NCBI GenBank assembly: GCA_030248135.1 | Contig: JASANC010005448.1 | Span: forward strand, 1 to 64,000 | Direction: 5' to 3' | Source of the DNA: Theristus sp. LFF4_11 | Taxonomy: Eukaryota > Nematoda > Chromadorea > Monhysterida > Xyalidae | DNA: 64,000 nt | Shown here: positions 9,223-21,201 of the stretch, in pieces | Position numbering within the stretch: position 1 is the stretch's first letter | Layout: every line of letters begins with the position of its first letter | The notes under the pieces: model-generated | What the model saw: only the letters and a program-made list of their open reading frames with translations | Told to the model about the DNA's origin: nothing | The model's database searches: none | Translations under genes and position numbers: made by a program

Positions 9223-12200
9223 ATGAGAATGCAAAGCTATCAGTTGCGTCGCAGAATGCCGTTTCTGATCGGTGTTGCTGGCGGCACTGCATCTGGAAAA
9301 GTGGGTTTCATTGATTTGTGTTAGCTGTTTGATTTGTGATTGTTACTTTATTTTAGGGATCTGATCTGCGCATTGCATTATTTCATGCGAATTATTTTAT
9401 ATAGTTGGGTCTTGGTGTTGGTCTTGGGTGGTACGTGACATGGGCATGGGTTGGAATTTGAATTTCCAACTTGGAAATTAAGGGCAAGCGGCGCTGGTGT
9501 CGCCTTTTTTGTTTTTGCAACTTGTTTAAATTGTGAAAGAGATGAATTGATGATGGCAGCATCCAGTTAATTGTAAACTGAAGTAGTACTTGTATAAAAA
9601 CCGATAATGAGGAATATGTATTGGCAACCGAAGAACAAAAAACGCATGTCGGTGCCAAATTTCAAATGCGAGCATGATTTAATACCAGCGGCCATTTTGT
9701 GTAAGTACAAACAAGCGGTTGGCGAAGACAATTCTGTACGGTGGATTCTGATTCATGAATGTGTAGCAACGTGTGTAGTGGTAAGCTGACGCTTCAAGCG
9801 CTATGAATGGCGCTTCAGCGGGTGTTTTGACCGTGGGAAGACGTCGATCAAAGCTAGCTGATCGATTCCCATCAGCATGAACAACCTATTCGTGTTATTT
9901 TGCGTTTTTCTTCAGTCGTCAGTGTGCAAAGCGATAATGGAGCAGCTGACGAACGACCAGCAGAGTAACGTCAAGATCATTTGTCAAGACGCGTTCTACA
10001 AGGACCTGAGCGATAAAGATCTGACACTCGCGAAGCAGGGCAAATATAACTTTGATCATCCAAGTGAGTATTCTGAACTTTTTTGGACGGTTGTATGGTG
10101 ATCAGTCGACTGTCGCTGCGCCCCTCGCCCGGTATCCGAGCTGCTTTCAGTTCGTTCGTGATGATTGAAAACTGGATTGCTTTCCTTATTTTGTGGGTTT
10201 TACCTTGAAAATCCGGTCTCCCATTGGTTGATCCACTTCGAAGGATTTGAAAACAAAGCAGCTCTGAAAGCACTATGTGGCAACCCAAGTTCTGTTTGCT
10301 GTCTACCAGTGACACAACCGAATCAAAGTCGGCATTGTTTGTTTTTCTGCAGATGCTTTTGATCATGACCTGATATACGAAACACTGTGGAAACTACGTG
10401 ACGGGCAGACGGTGCGAATACCGGTGTACGACTACAAAAACAATTCACGGTGTGGTTCATTATGTTGTTTTATTGTGCAAGGTACCCACCGGTGGTTTGT
10501 TGATAAGTTTGGTACATTTGTAATCTATAGCGGGTTGAAGTGAACTTCATGCAGTTTTTATGAATATGGTACATTTGTAATCAAAAACAGGTTGAAGTGA
10601 ACTTCATGCAGTTGTTTGTATTGTATCAGCGCAACTTGCCAACTATTCAAACTGACATTTTGCCAGTTACGAACAAATGTTAAACTTAGATTACCAATTC
10701 CATTCAAAAACGTGCACACACGCCTAAATAAATATACAATTTCAGTTTTTCACTGGGCACCGCCTAATAAAAAACTGAAATTCGTAAAACGGTTTAAAAA
10801 ACTGCATGAATCGTGTTTTTTACGTTGTTTTCTGTGACTGCTATTAAAAACTATGGCAGGGTACCTGGTGAGTTCCACGAAGTTCCGCCCGTCGACGTGG
10901 TGCTGATGGAGGGCATCCTTGTGTTCTACGACCAACGTAACCGAGACATGTTCAACATGAAGATATTCGTTGATGAAGACCCAGACATCAGACTCGCCAG
11001 GCGAGGTTGGCACTGACCGTTGGCTTTTACCAAACCTTTTGCTGAAGGTCATGTTCTTTGGTTTGTTATTATGAGTGCAAAAATGAAGTGTAAAAATGGG
11101 CCTAAATCTGACTTTTACATTTCCTTTACTCGTAGTGAAGCCAAAAAACAGATTCATGCATGATGCGGTAATTCAAAATAGCTAAAGTGATCCGAGTTTC
11201 CGAAATAGGACCGAGTCACACATTGAATTGCCACATGACTATGACTATTGAAACCAGCTTCCTCACCACGACAACATATGCAACAAGTGCATTGAGTCGC
11301 AGTCTTGCAGACCCCAAAAAATGATAATAGTCGTTTTTCTGGTTAGAATTATTGTTCTGATTCAGTTTTTACCTGCACTACGCATTTTGAAAATTTTAGT
11401 TCGCTCGTTTGTGTATTTTACAAATTTTATTCCGGATTTAAAGCCGTTTTTCCACGGCAACACATTTTCCGTTTCTCTCAATTTCTACCTCTCATTGTTC
11501 AGTGAAACGAGACATGGCGAGTCGTGGCCGCGAGCTCGACACGATCCTCAAGAACTACGAGCTCTTTGTGAAGCCGGCGTTCGACGATTTCTGTTTGCCG
11601 TCGAAGAAATACGCGGACATCGTCATTCCACGCGGATCCGCGAACGATGGTCTGTTGACTTATGAGGCTGGAGATTGACTGACTGTATGATTCAGGAACG
11701 CTGCCAATTAATCACGTGCCAGATTATATTTACTTAGCTTCTGCTATTATTTGGAAGCCGTTAAAAACGTTGAATTTTCAGCCTTTTTGTGTTTCAACGA
11801 ACACCTGCATAGTCTCACTGTTTCCTCACTGTTATGACTATCGGGTGCGTGAAACTTGAGCGAACTTTGCCGACATCAACAGATTCTATGTTTTGTGTTT
11901 TCCAGTGGCGATCACACTGATGGTGCGACACATTCAGGATTTCCTCGACTCACCTCGATCCACGCCGTCGTCGTCGACCGAAAGCCGCTCGCTGCAGGCG
12001 ATACAGGTGCGCGAACGAACGAACTGCAAAAACAAAACAGTGCTTTGTGCTGTGTAAAGGCCAGTTCACGTTCGTTGGCGTATGCTGACGCACGTCAAAA
12101 GACACTAATACGTATGCAATGACACGAGACCTGACGTGCCGTGTCGTGGTGTGCGCGCGCACACGTCACGTCAGTATGAACTATGAACGAAGGCCGTAAA

Positions 12201-12554
12201 CAAGCAAATAATTGGTGAATGTGTGTGTGTGTGCTGATTGGCTGCAAGCGAACTTGACACGTTGCTTGACGCGCTGCGTTATCGCACAACAGTGAACGAA
12301 CACACACACAGGCGTTCTTGGCACACGACACCGGTGTGTTTGCTGTTTTGGCGTTGCGTGTCCGCGAGGGACAAACCGTTCTGAATTGCATGCAGGTGGC
12401 AGCGCGCGGGCAGGCTGCAGCCGTGAACGGGACAGCAACGGCAAACGGCGTTGTGAGCGACGCGCTGGACGCCACTGGGCAGCGTGGCTCACGACGCCGA
12501 CGCACGGTCTCCTCAACGGCATCCTCCACCGGATACACGGCGACGCCGCACTGA
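9223..12554 (+). CDS. UCK: Uridine-cytidine kinase
   Basis: Seven exons (9223-9300, 9916-10063, 10353-10449, 10860-11005, 11503-11649, 11906-12006, 12396-12554) make a 291-residue protein with all phases consistent. The enzyme phosphorylates uridine and cytidine in the cytosol (pyrimidine salvage). The P-loop GGTASGKS spans the first splice. It is followed by the nucleoside-binding segment CQDAFYKDL, the acid/lid segments YDYKNNSR and [10 protein letters not shown], the RLARR..RD lid, and [17 protein letters not shown] with PRG, in the order and spacing of animal UCK1/UCK2. The last exon is a low-complexity Ala/Thr/Ser tail unlike UCK proteins of vertebrates. Intron 4 holds a copy of the ~160-bp repeat and intron 6 a small inverted-terminal element. 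ATG at 9223 is the first in frame; a second ATG two codons on is equally possible. Confidence 0.93.
11157..11330 (+). repeat. Dispersed ~160-bp repeat R2, copy 1 (UCK intron 4)
   Basis: Aligns in the same orientation with 22630-22795 and, in part, with 19710-19766. Shared blocks include GATCCGAGT, TGAATTGCCACATGA, ATTGAAAC.A and GCATTGAGTCGCAG, in the same order. No coding capacity. Confidence 0.75.
12056..12196. mobile_element. Small inverted-terminal element (MITE-like) M1, copy 1 (UCK intron 6)
   Basis: Begins AAAGGCCAGTTCACG and ends with the reverse pattern (TCAGTATGAAC...GAAGGCC), with ACGTCA-rich subterminal sequence on both sides (GCTGACGCACGTCA, ACGTCACGTCAG). The same ends occur at 34012-34120, 54723-54925 and 55976-56101. 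No open frame, so it would depend on a transposase elsewhere. Confidence 0.7.
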
Positions 12555-14292
12555 TCAGCGCATCTGCTGCGTGCAGCACTCTTCAACGGTGTTATTTGCT
12601 GCGTTTTTGTTGCTTCCACCACCTGAGTCAACAGCAGACTCTAACCATAGCGTCTGATTTGAACTTGAACCTTCGACTAATTATCCCAGTGAGCCAATTT
12701 CCGTATTGTTTTCGCAGCCGAGCTTCACGTTTTTTGTTGTTGTTGAGTGAGACTTTTCGTTTTGTTGAAGCGTTTTTTACCGTTCATCTCAGTCTGTTTT
12801 ATTCCACCGTTGCAGTCATTCAACGCTTCTTTGTTTGGTTTTCAATGAATGTTGCTGTTTTGTTTGTGCTTGGTCCTTCATTTTCGCTGTTCTGAGTTAC
12901 GCAAAAAGTGTCGTTTTGTGTTTTTAATAATTGTACGTTTTTGTTTTGTCGTATCAAAGTTACAACACAAACTAATGTTACAATTTTCTGTGTTATGTTT
13001 TTTAAATCAACCCTTGCCAATGGCAATCAATCAGTGAGTGAGGGTTTATTTTCGTTTCGGACGTTTTGTGATGGCAGTTTCGTTTGTCTATCTTATCAGT
13101 ATTTTATCACTTGAAGGTTGCAGCTGATTTGTGAGGTAAACCGTGTGAAATGAACTTTTTGAACATTTTTTGTTGAATTGCACTGCTATGTGCAACACTT
13201 TATGATACGAGGGCCGTCAAAAAGGCTTGTTCCAATTTCTTGCTTTTGTAGTCAATTAAAAATAATTCCTGTGCGTGCTCAAACATTCAATGTATTGACG
13301 AAGTAATCTGTGGCTTTTTTATTTGGTATTGTTCATGTTTGTTGTGTGTGTTAGACGCTGTTTTGAGCGTGCGTTTGCAATCTTGTGATTTCTTCAGCTA
13401 TTGTTCATTTGTAATTCCAATGAATTTGTTCAATTTGTAGCAAAACTTCTGAGCCGCAAAAAATGAAACTTGTCACTTTTAACCGCATTGCAGTTTTTGT
13501 TGTGTTTGGGTTTTTTGCTTTCGTTTTGTTGTTTGTCAAGTTGTCTAAGGCACTGACCCGGAAAACCGGGAACAAAGGCTCGAATCCCACCAGAGGTTTC
13601 AAAAAGTTTTTCTCCGAGAATGCCTGCAATACATCTCTTGAAAAAATGTTGCTGTTTTGTTGTTATCCTGAAAAACGCTGTCTATGTCAGAAAGATTTTG
13701 TTGTTTTCAATGCAGAGACTTGTGTTTTGCGCAAGTAAACTGATAAAAATTCATCAGATTTGAGAGATTGCAGACATTGGATTTTTACGCATACGAACGA
13801 ACGGTTGTGAACGACCAGAACGGAGCGCACATGACACAGTGCGCTGCTACGCTGCTCTGCTTCCGACTTTTTTCTCGTCTTGTTTTGACTGGTGGATGGG
13901 TTTTATTTTGTTTTGTTTTTACAAGAACTGCCCTGGATTTCTGTATCGTTTGGAGGAGAAGGGGGTTTTCAACAGCAATTCAATCGAACACAACTCGTTT
14001 TGGTGTTGGCGTCAAAACTGACACACTCGTTCTCGTTGGCAATCACGCCGTTGAAATGAGTTGCAGCTGATGTTGATCAACACAACATCAACTGCACAAA
14101 GTTGTCAAAAAGTGAATTTCAAATATTTCGCAACAGATGCCCTGCTTGAGATTGCATCAGAAAATGGGTGATTGGTGGTGGGAGTGAAGTTGATAGGGAA
14201 GAATCGGAAAAAAGCACAAGATCTGCCGCTGAATTTTCAGAGTGATTTCCACAGAGATTTCACGAGAAAAGTTCGTTCAAGGAACAAAAGCG
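12555..14292. other. Intergenic, T-rich; weak tRNA-like segment
   Basis: No gene is recognised. The plus strand is strongly T-rich with many TTTTGTT stretches. At about 13545-13600 a short segment has a hairpin CCCGG-AAAA-CCGGG and a good pol III B box (GGCTCGAATCC), but no complementary acceptor arm upstream. This is at best a tRNA-derived fragment. Confidence 0.5.
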
Positions 14293-16084
14293 ATGTCGGC
14301 TGGCAGTGCCGCAGAGGCGACTGGTGCAAAAAGCGGTCGGTGAACCGAAAATTATTTGCTTTGCAACGTTCAAAACAGGATACAGTCGTGATTGGATGAA
14401 TGATTCTCGTGCTGCCAATCAACGTTCCATGTTTCAAATTGTTCAAGAAAAGTTTCAGAAAGCACGGCGGCGGCAGCAGGTGAAAGTGGCGCGAAAAAGA
14501 AATGCCGCGCGTGTTACGATTTTAAAACGTGGCTGAAGGTGAACTTCAAGGATCCAGTCAGTGATCAACAGACGCACCACCAAGCTGCCACTGAAACTGA
14601 AACGCCGCCAATGGTTAGGTAACGATATTTTCCGTTCGTTTCAATGAAAAGCGCAATGGCAAACACCATTCTACATGTAATCTGCTTCGTTGTTGTTGTT
14701 TTCCGCCATTGCACGCAGGTGTATCGCACCAGTTCAGTGTCAGCCAGGGCTGCACGTGAGCTGCATATTTTTCGACCACCTTTTGACCGTGAAGCGAAGG
14801 CTCCCTCGGACGCAGCTGCACTGCAGCCACAATCTGCTGCGTGGGCTGCTTGCTCACGCGTCTCACGCCCGAATCAAATGCGCCAATTAAAACAAAATTT
14901 TTGAAATTGTTGCAACAAGAAAATTGAAATTTTTTCAGTCGACCGCTTCGACGAGTAAATCAACAGCGAGCCCAACGACCTCGAACTCAGGAAATGAAAA
15001 AGTGAATTCAGAACCAGTAGTGCCACCGCCTGACTGTCCGGTCGACAAAGACGGCCTTGGTATCAACACCCGCACTGTTTGTTGTTGTTGTTTTTGTGGC
15101 TGCCGAGTGTTCTCGTTTCATATCAGCTCGGTGTTGCGTTGCTCCGAAAGCTGCATGGCAGTCAAGTCATGCGGCTGCTTTTCCTGCGAGCTCTGAAAAA
15201 ATGGTGGCACGCTTTTAGGTCGAAGACTCACCTGCCGGGATACCAAGGAGCTCAGATGCCGATCGAGGAGAACAACACCATTTCTTAACACCCTACAACC
15301 GTTCCCTTTCACTGACAATCGTAATTGGATGCTTTCTTTTTCCCAAAAAACGTCCAGGCAGAGCGTCATGGACGCTGATCCACACAATCGCTGCCAACTA
15401 TCCGGACAAGCCAACGAACGCTCAACAGCAAGAGATGACGAAATTTGTCGAGTTGTTCGCGAAATTCTATCCGTGCGACTTTTGTGCGGCCGATTTGCGA
15501 CGATACATCCGGTCGCACCCGCCACAGACCGCCAATCAACGTCAACTGGCGAGGTGACTGACGCACTCGAGTGGCTGGCAATGGCGCAGCTGGATGATTT
15601 TGTTTGATTGATGTGACACGGTGATTGGTTGATTGAGTCATGCTGATGACAACAGAACACGGCACAATATGGCAGAATCTCTGAACAAGCTAAATTAGAT
15701 GAAAACCATTGCAAAGCTGGTTTGGGTTGTTTTGGAATAGATCATTCGATCGGTCGTCCGATTTTTAAAGTGCAATATGTGGTTACAGTAATATTCCTCT
15801 AAAATCAGGACACGATCCATTCCGAATAACCCGAAAGCAGGTTTCGAACGGGGTCCACAACAATGTGCCAATTGTTTTGTTGTTGTGCAACTTCCAGTCA
15901 TCGCCTGTTGCCCACGGCCAATCCATGCGCCAGATTCCAATGCAGCCAAGACATTGCCAATAGTTTCAGATGGTGGTGTCGTGCGCACAACGACGTGAAC
16001 AGAAGAACGGGAAAAGCAGAGTTTGACTGTGATTTGGTAGATCAAAGATGGAGGGATGGTTGGGCGGACGGACGGTGTGACTGA
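14293..16084 (+). CDS. GFER: FAD-linked sulfhydryl oxidase GFER/ALR (Erv1 family)
   Basis: Five exons (14293-14335, 14459-14613, 14939-15059, 15358-15553, 15970-16084) give 209 residues in one frame. The enzyme reoxidises Mia40 in the mitochondrial intermembrane space using FAD. An N-terminal shuttle pair sits in [10 protein letters not shown]. Next come CPVDKDGLG and [15 protein letters not shown], the FAD-proximal CxxC in [10 protein letters not shown], and the closing [13 protein letters not shown] and RWRDGW..GRCD segments, all in family order. The active pair reads CDFC where the human enzyme has CEEC. Exon 3 adds a Ser/Thr-rich linker between the shuttle cysteines and the catalytic domain. 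The first exon encodes only an Ala/Gly-rich start and has a weak GTCGGT donor, so the N-terminus is the least certain part. Confidence 0.93.
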
Positions 16085-16736
16085 ATGGCACGTTATAAAC
16101 CGACTTTAGCAATATTATTGTTGTTCGCGGTTTTTTGCTCAGTTTTTGTGATTAGTAAAAACGTCAGTGACTGAATTCATGGTCTTATGAGTCAACGTTG
16201 TTATTCACTCTGTTGCTATTTTGTTGAAATGCTTTGAAATTTGAATTATACGCTTCTGATTGATTGATTGACTGCTATTTGCTGATGCGTTGTTTGAAAG
16301 CATGATGCAGCCAATCGGCATGTTTTGGATTTGAACAGCGTTTGTCTTACCGTGGTGCACTCTAGTCTCGTTTCAAGTTTTACAGATTCACGAATAGTTT
16401 CTGACATAATAGCAAGTAGAAAGTAGCTGTTGTTGTCAGTTTTATCAATGGATTTGAACACGATTGCAACAATAAATAATAATAATAATGAAAGTAAGTT
16501 TGGATAAGTTGTTGGTAGTTTTGTGGTTCTGTCGGCCGTTGCCGTTCTACGTCGGCTCTGGACGCACTGTCTTTCTCTTTGTTTCCACCAAAACTTTTTT
16601 GAAAATGCTTTTTATTGAATCAGCTGTATTCGTATGACCAGTCAAAAAGTAAAAAATTCATGTTTTTCATAATTTTCTTTGGAAATGCGTGGGGAACATG
16701 TGCTTTCTTTTATTCAGCAAACAACAGCAGCGACCG
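16085..16736. other. Intergenic spacer
   Basis: AT-rich sequence between GFER and the methyltransferase gene. It contains a TGATTGATTGATTG run at about 16256-16270 and CCAAT-type motifs near 16310. No gene is seen. Confidence 0.6.
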
Positions 16737-18486
16737 ATGGGGGTGTTGTCTGCGTTTCGTTGGATTGCGCCAGTGCTGCCAAAAAGTGTTCGCCGAAAAG
16801 TTGCCGCGAATCTTGCGTTTCCCGAAAGCACGTTGATTGGTCGCCTCGTGACGCGTTTCCTGTTCATTGGTCACAATACTGCGTGTGTGCTGGTTTTTTT
16901 TTGAAAAGCAGGCTCGCATATTCATTTTTGTCGCATATTCATTTTTGCAGTTGCGGCTTTGCCGGTTTGAAGGAAGACAGTTCACAAAGATTTACTCGGA
17001 AGCAATTGTGTCTGTTACGTTCAGATTGGAAGAGGCAGCGGTCGAGTGGCTTGAGATACGGCCGAATGAACGAGTCCTGGAGATCGGCTTCGGACCCGGC
17101 TCTGGACTTTTGGCAGCTGCTGAAAAGGTTTCACTTCGTTTAGTTCACTGCTGTTTTTTAGTAGGCAACCTTGTGATTGGCTGATTAGTCTCACACATGA
17201 TTGATCGAATGGCTGAAGTGACAAATCAATGAATGCGTTTCGCTTAGGTCGCACCAGGCTCCGGAATCGTGTTTGGCATCGATTACTCCCCGTACATGGT
17301 GCAGCTCGCCAACAAACGATGTTGCCTCGAGATCGCAAGCAACAAAATACAGGTAACGTAAAGGAGCATTCATGAAATCGCATTTTGCCACATGCAGCTA
17401 ATGAACACTGTCAAAATGCATTCATTAAAGTGCCTTGTGGTGGCTTGGTTAGCATCATGCAACTGTTCAATGTCTTGCCAAAGACAGTGCGTGGCTGGCA
17501 CGCAGCAACTTAGTGCAGTTCGTGCATTCACAAAGGCGCATGGTTCAGAATAAAAGATGAATTGTTTCGCAATGCAGGTACACCACGCGTCCGTAGAGCG
17601 AATGCCATTCCGTGATGATTTCATCGATGCCGTGTTCCACTGCAATTGCTATTATTTCTGGCCGAACCGACAACGCGCCTGTTTTGAGCTGCTCAGGGTG
17701 ATGCGACCTGGCGCGAGGATGGTCACGGTGAGCCGCGGAGGAGTTTTTGAGATTGAGATTGTTTCTCTCAGACGTCAGTGAACGTTTTTTCGCAGTGTGG
17801 ATAAAAGTCGGCGGTGTTCAGTGTTCAGACAAACGTGTCCGCTCATCGGACTCTCGGTCATCATTAGCCTTTACATTCAGGCAGCTCCACTACTGAGTTA
17901 TTCTTTGTTAGCAACAGCTCCGCATATCAGTTTTTTTCAATTGAATTCGCAAAAACGCAGAATCTCCGATAAAACTGCAAGAACAGCGTCGGAAAAACGG
18001 CAAAACGGAAAAACCTGTGAAAAGTATTCAGTGCAATCAATCACACAAAAAAACACCATTTTCGCACCTCCGATTCTGGCGCAGGTGCTTCGCTTGGAGA
18101 CACTGCAGCAGCTGTCCGTGCACGGCCTCTTGCGTCGTGAGCAGTTCGACCCGCTCGACTACATGCTCAGCCTCGAGCACGCCGGCTTCGTGGATGTGCG
18201 CATAAAATACGTGCAGACGTGCGACACGCCCGCATCTGCGGTCGAGTACCAGGCGATCCTCGCGCGCAAGCCGGACACGGACGACCGGCAGACGACGGTG
18301 GTGGGAGCGGATCAGGCCAAAAGTGAACACGACAGCGACGTCACGGTGGAGGAGATGCTGCGCAAGCTGCGTGCGGACGTGATGAGCAGCAGGACGATAG
18401 TCACGGTGATGACGGTCGACAGGCGGGTGACAGCGTCGCAGCAACGGCACGGGAACACGGATGATACTGGGGGGAAATTGATGTGA
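16737..18486 (+). CDS. Class I SAM-dependent methyltransferase
   Basis: Confident exons are about 17025-17127, 17248-17352, 17578-17727 and 18084-18486, preceded by a first exon starting at ATG 16737 and ending near 16860-16880. The Rossmann motif I is VLEIGFGPGSG, motif II an acidic residue in VFGIDYSPYM, then VERMPFRDDFIDAVF (motif III/IV region) and RVMRPGARMV (motif V/VI). This arrangement is that of small-molecule methyltransferases related to the UbiE/Methyltransf_11 group; the substrate cannot be told. The final exon carries a family-typical C-terminal segment and then a variable tail. The first splice junction is unresolved: several GT and AG choices exist between 16850 and 17025, so about ten residues of the N-terminal region are uncertain. 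Confidence 0.8.
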
Positions 18487-19327
18487 TCCGGTGGCTGTGG
18501 TTGTCTCGGCTTGCACGAACATCGCAGTCTGCACGATTTACTCCATTGTGGCAGTTTTTTTCTCACAGTTTTTGATTGGCAAAAACCATGCTTGATTGAA
18601 CTCTAAACCGAACGTTCAGTTTCGTTTTGCCAACTTCGTTTTGTGTGTACATTTGACCTTTGATGGTCTGGTGGGCTTGTATGTTTTCATTGCGCCCGCA
18701 TGCTTTTTGATAAAATTCCAGTGAGCTGCTACATGTTTTTTGTTTCCGAGCAAAGGTCGCATTCTTTAATCGCACATACATTATCAGTAAGCCACATGTC
18801 AAAACTCTGTGCGCACGTAGCACGGTACGGGTTCTTGTTTCTACCGTGTTGGGTCTTGACGCGATCTTACTGTGCACGTCCTTCAGGGAAGTTCATCACG
18901 TAATCTCCGGGATTATCTCCATTCAATTTCTATTCCTTGCATTTATTACCGTGTGGGATCGTGTTGAGAGATATGATATGGACAGACAGTGGACAAAAAA
19001 CGTACTGAATGCGCGCTAAGTTTGTACTTTTCAAAGTTTTTTCGGTTCATACATTCGAATGTGAAAATTGCGGTCATAAAATTTATTATGATTGCGTTAT
19101 TTACCGAAATTAGTCTTGACACGACTATGCTACATGGCATGGTACTGTATTTCGTGTGTGATTTTGGCGCAACGTTGTTCGCAGTCAGCCACCAACACCC
19201 AGCGTTATCTTTTTTCAGCTTGCTTTCACAGCATTGTCTTCACAAACACTGCGACAGAACCAAGTTTCGCTTTTCGTCCATTAGTGTAGTGGCACGTTGC
19301 ATTGGCAAAGAAAGGCTTCAAAAAAAT
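18487..19327. other. Intergenic spacer
   Basis: No gene recognised between the methyltransferase and the fatty-acid-binding protein. Short overlapping frames on both strands have no coding character. Confidence 0.55.
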
Positions 19328-21201
19328 ATGGAACAATTCAAAGGCAAATGGAAGCTGGTGAAATCGGAAAACTTCGACGAGTATTTGAAGGCGTTGGGTG
19401 AGTCACTTTTTGCTCATTATAAATTTTCTGTATTTATAAAAAAATATTCCGAAGTTGATTGGTACATTGGTCACGTTTGGTGTACCGGTCGGTCAAATGC
19501 TTTGAGCTTGATTACCAAACACGCTTATGATTGGGTTTGCATGCTGCTTGTTACCAATCATTGCTCTGCTATTCAAATGCAGCTGATCAGTTGTGTCTAA
19601 GTGAGTTTTTCAAACGTTTTCGGTTTTGATGTGCTGATTAGCTGCACTACACCAAGCTGGTTGAACCGATCCATGAGAACAGTGCAAAAAAAATCTTTAA
19701 ACTTCTATAGGCTGTTTTGAACTGTCACATAAAGATTGAAACTAGTTTCCTTTCCACAAATCGTAGAACTGAAAAACAGAACGCTTTTTACCGCCAATTT
19801 TCCTCCGCACAGGCGTGAATCTGGTGCTGCGCAAGTTGGCCAACTGGTGCTGCGCAAGTTGGCCAACACCAACCGGGCGTCCATTGAGTTCTCGATCGAC
19901 GGCGACGACTGCACGATGGTCGCGTCGAGTCCTATTCGAACGGTCACCACGAAATTCAAATTGGGCGTCGAATTCGTGGAGGAGCGAGCGGACGGCAAAA
20001 AGACACTCGTGTGTGCAACGTTAAACGTTGTTGCATTATTAGCTCTCACGACCGGCTCCCAGAAACTTGAAGGTACCAAGCAAACGCCGGTGGTTTGGTG
20101 TCGCAGTGATTGGGGCGGTGATTGGTTGCTACTGTTGCTCACCTTTCTTGCCTGAACACCGCGCCCGCTTTGCTGTTTTGCGTTTTACCGTCGCATGTTG
20201 TGCGATCGCGAACAAACACACTGGCAGCCCTGTGCTACCACTCGCGCCCTGCTGTCATCAGATTCGCATGTGTGTCAGTGTGCAACATTGGATTCGAAAG
20301 ACGCGTCTGAAACAAAGTACGCGATCTTTTCAAACGATTGTGCGACAATTCGAGTCGATCAGACCGTGAAGGTTTCATTCACTGTCAGCGACCAATCAAC
20401 GTGCAAAGACACCCAATCGTGCAACCTGTGTGTTTTTTGTCGCAATAATGACAGTTGTCTGTCAGTTTTGAACTCGTCTTCAGACCACGTTCACGCTGGA
20501 GGACGGGAAGTTGGTGCAGAAACAGAAGCCGAAAAAGGACGACAAAGATGACAAGGAGAATGTGATTGTGCGGGAAGTCGTGAACGATCAACTGCTCGTG
20601 GTTGGTGTTGTTGCTTGCAGCTTTTTATGGGGTACTTTTTTGTTTCACGACAATTTATATTCAGTTTTAGTTTTTTGTTTCGGTGTCGCTTTAACTGATT
20701 CTTTTCCACCGTTTTTTGTTTCGAAACTACCCCGGGTCCTGGCTTGCTTTTTTTTGTTTCACGCCTTGTCAACCCTCCTGGACACGTTTTGTGTTGCTGC
20801 TTTTTGTTGATTTTTTGTTGTTTCTAATTTTCAGTCGTGCACCTTTGGTGACTGCATCTGTCGCCGTGTCTTCAAGCGTCCGCCTTGACGTGCAGTATGT
20901 TTGGTTAAACCTGTCACTTTTTTTCGCAAAACACAGACCACGCGAAAGAAGAAAGAACGGGATATCGGAGTTGCAAGAAAACAATGCGAATTATTGCTGT
21001 TTTGAGTTTTCTTTATTTTGGTTTTGTTTCGGCGTTTCTGTACGGTGTTCTATTTTCTGAGCTTGCACTGGTCGCGCAGCTTGTTGACGGACATTTGAAT
21101 ATTGTGAGTGAGTATGTTTTGTTACTCATTTTTTCTGTTTCTTTCAGACTTGCACCTGCGCTGATGTCACCAGTATTCGCAAGTATGAAAAAGAAGCATA
21201 A
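19328..21201 (+). CDS. FABP: Fatty-acid-binding protein (FABP/lipocalin family) with a frame-breaking duplication
   Basis: Four exons: 19328-19397, 19813-20008, 20484-20600, 21148-21201. This is the classic four-exon FABP layout. The protein is a small cytosolic beta-barrel carrier of fatty acids. Family signatures are FKGKWKLVKSENFDEYLKAL at the start, FKLGVEF in the barrel, TLEDGKLVQKQ, VREVVNDQLLV and the final TSIRKYEKEA. Exon 2 contains a perfect 23-bp tandem duplication (19821-19843 and 19844-19866). With one copy the family spacing between exon 1 and FKLGVEF is exact and the protein is 137 residues; with two copies the frame shifts and soon meets a stop. The rest of the gene is well preserved, so this is either a recent inactivating allele, an assembly error or, less likely, a gene using an alternative acceptor. 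Confidence 0.88.
19710..19766 (+). repeat. Partial copy of dispersed repeat R2 (FABP intron 1)
   Basis: Matches the central block of the copies at 11157-11330 and 22630-22795 (TAGGCT.TT.TGAA.T, CACAT.AAGATTGAAACTA, TTTCCTTTC) in the same orientation. Lies just before the acceptor of FABP exon 2. Confidence 0.55.
19821..19866 (+). repeat. Perfect 23-bp tandem duplication in FABP exon 2
   Basis: Two identical 23-base units are directly abutted at 19821-19843 and 19844-19866. As 23 is not a multiple of three, it changes the reading frame of the exon. Confidence 0.95.

Noticed and set aside
13463..13738. Plus-strand frame with a hydrophobic start and a tRNA-like stretch at 13545-13600
   Set aside because: T-rich spacer gives hydrophobic codons by chance; the tRNA-like part lacks a matching 5' acceptor arm.
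15079..15288. Possible extra exon of GFER (segment reading [17 protein letters not shown])
   Set aside because: Joining exon 15059 directly to 15358 gives exact family continuity (DGLG then RASW); an extra exon would disrupt the domain.
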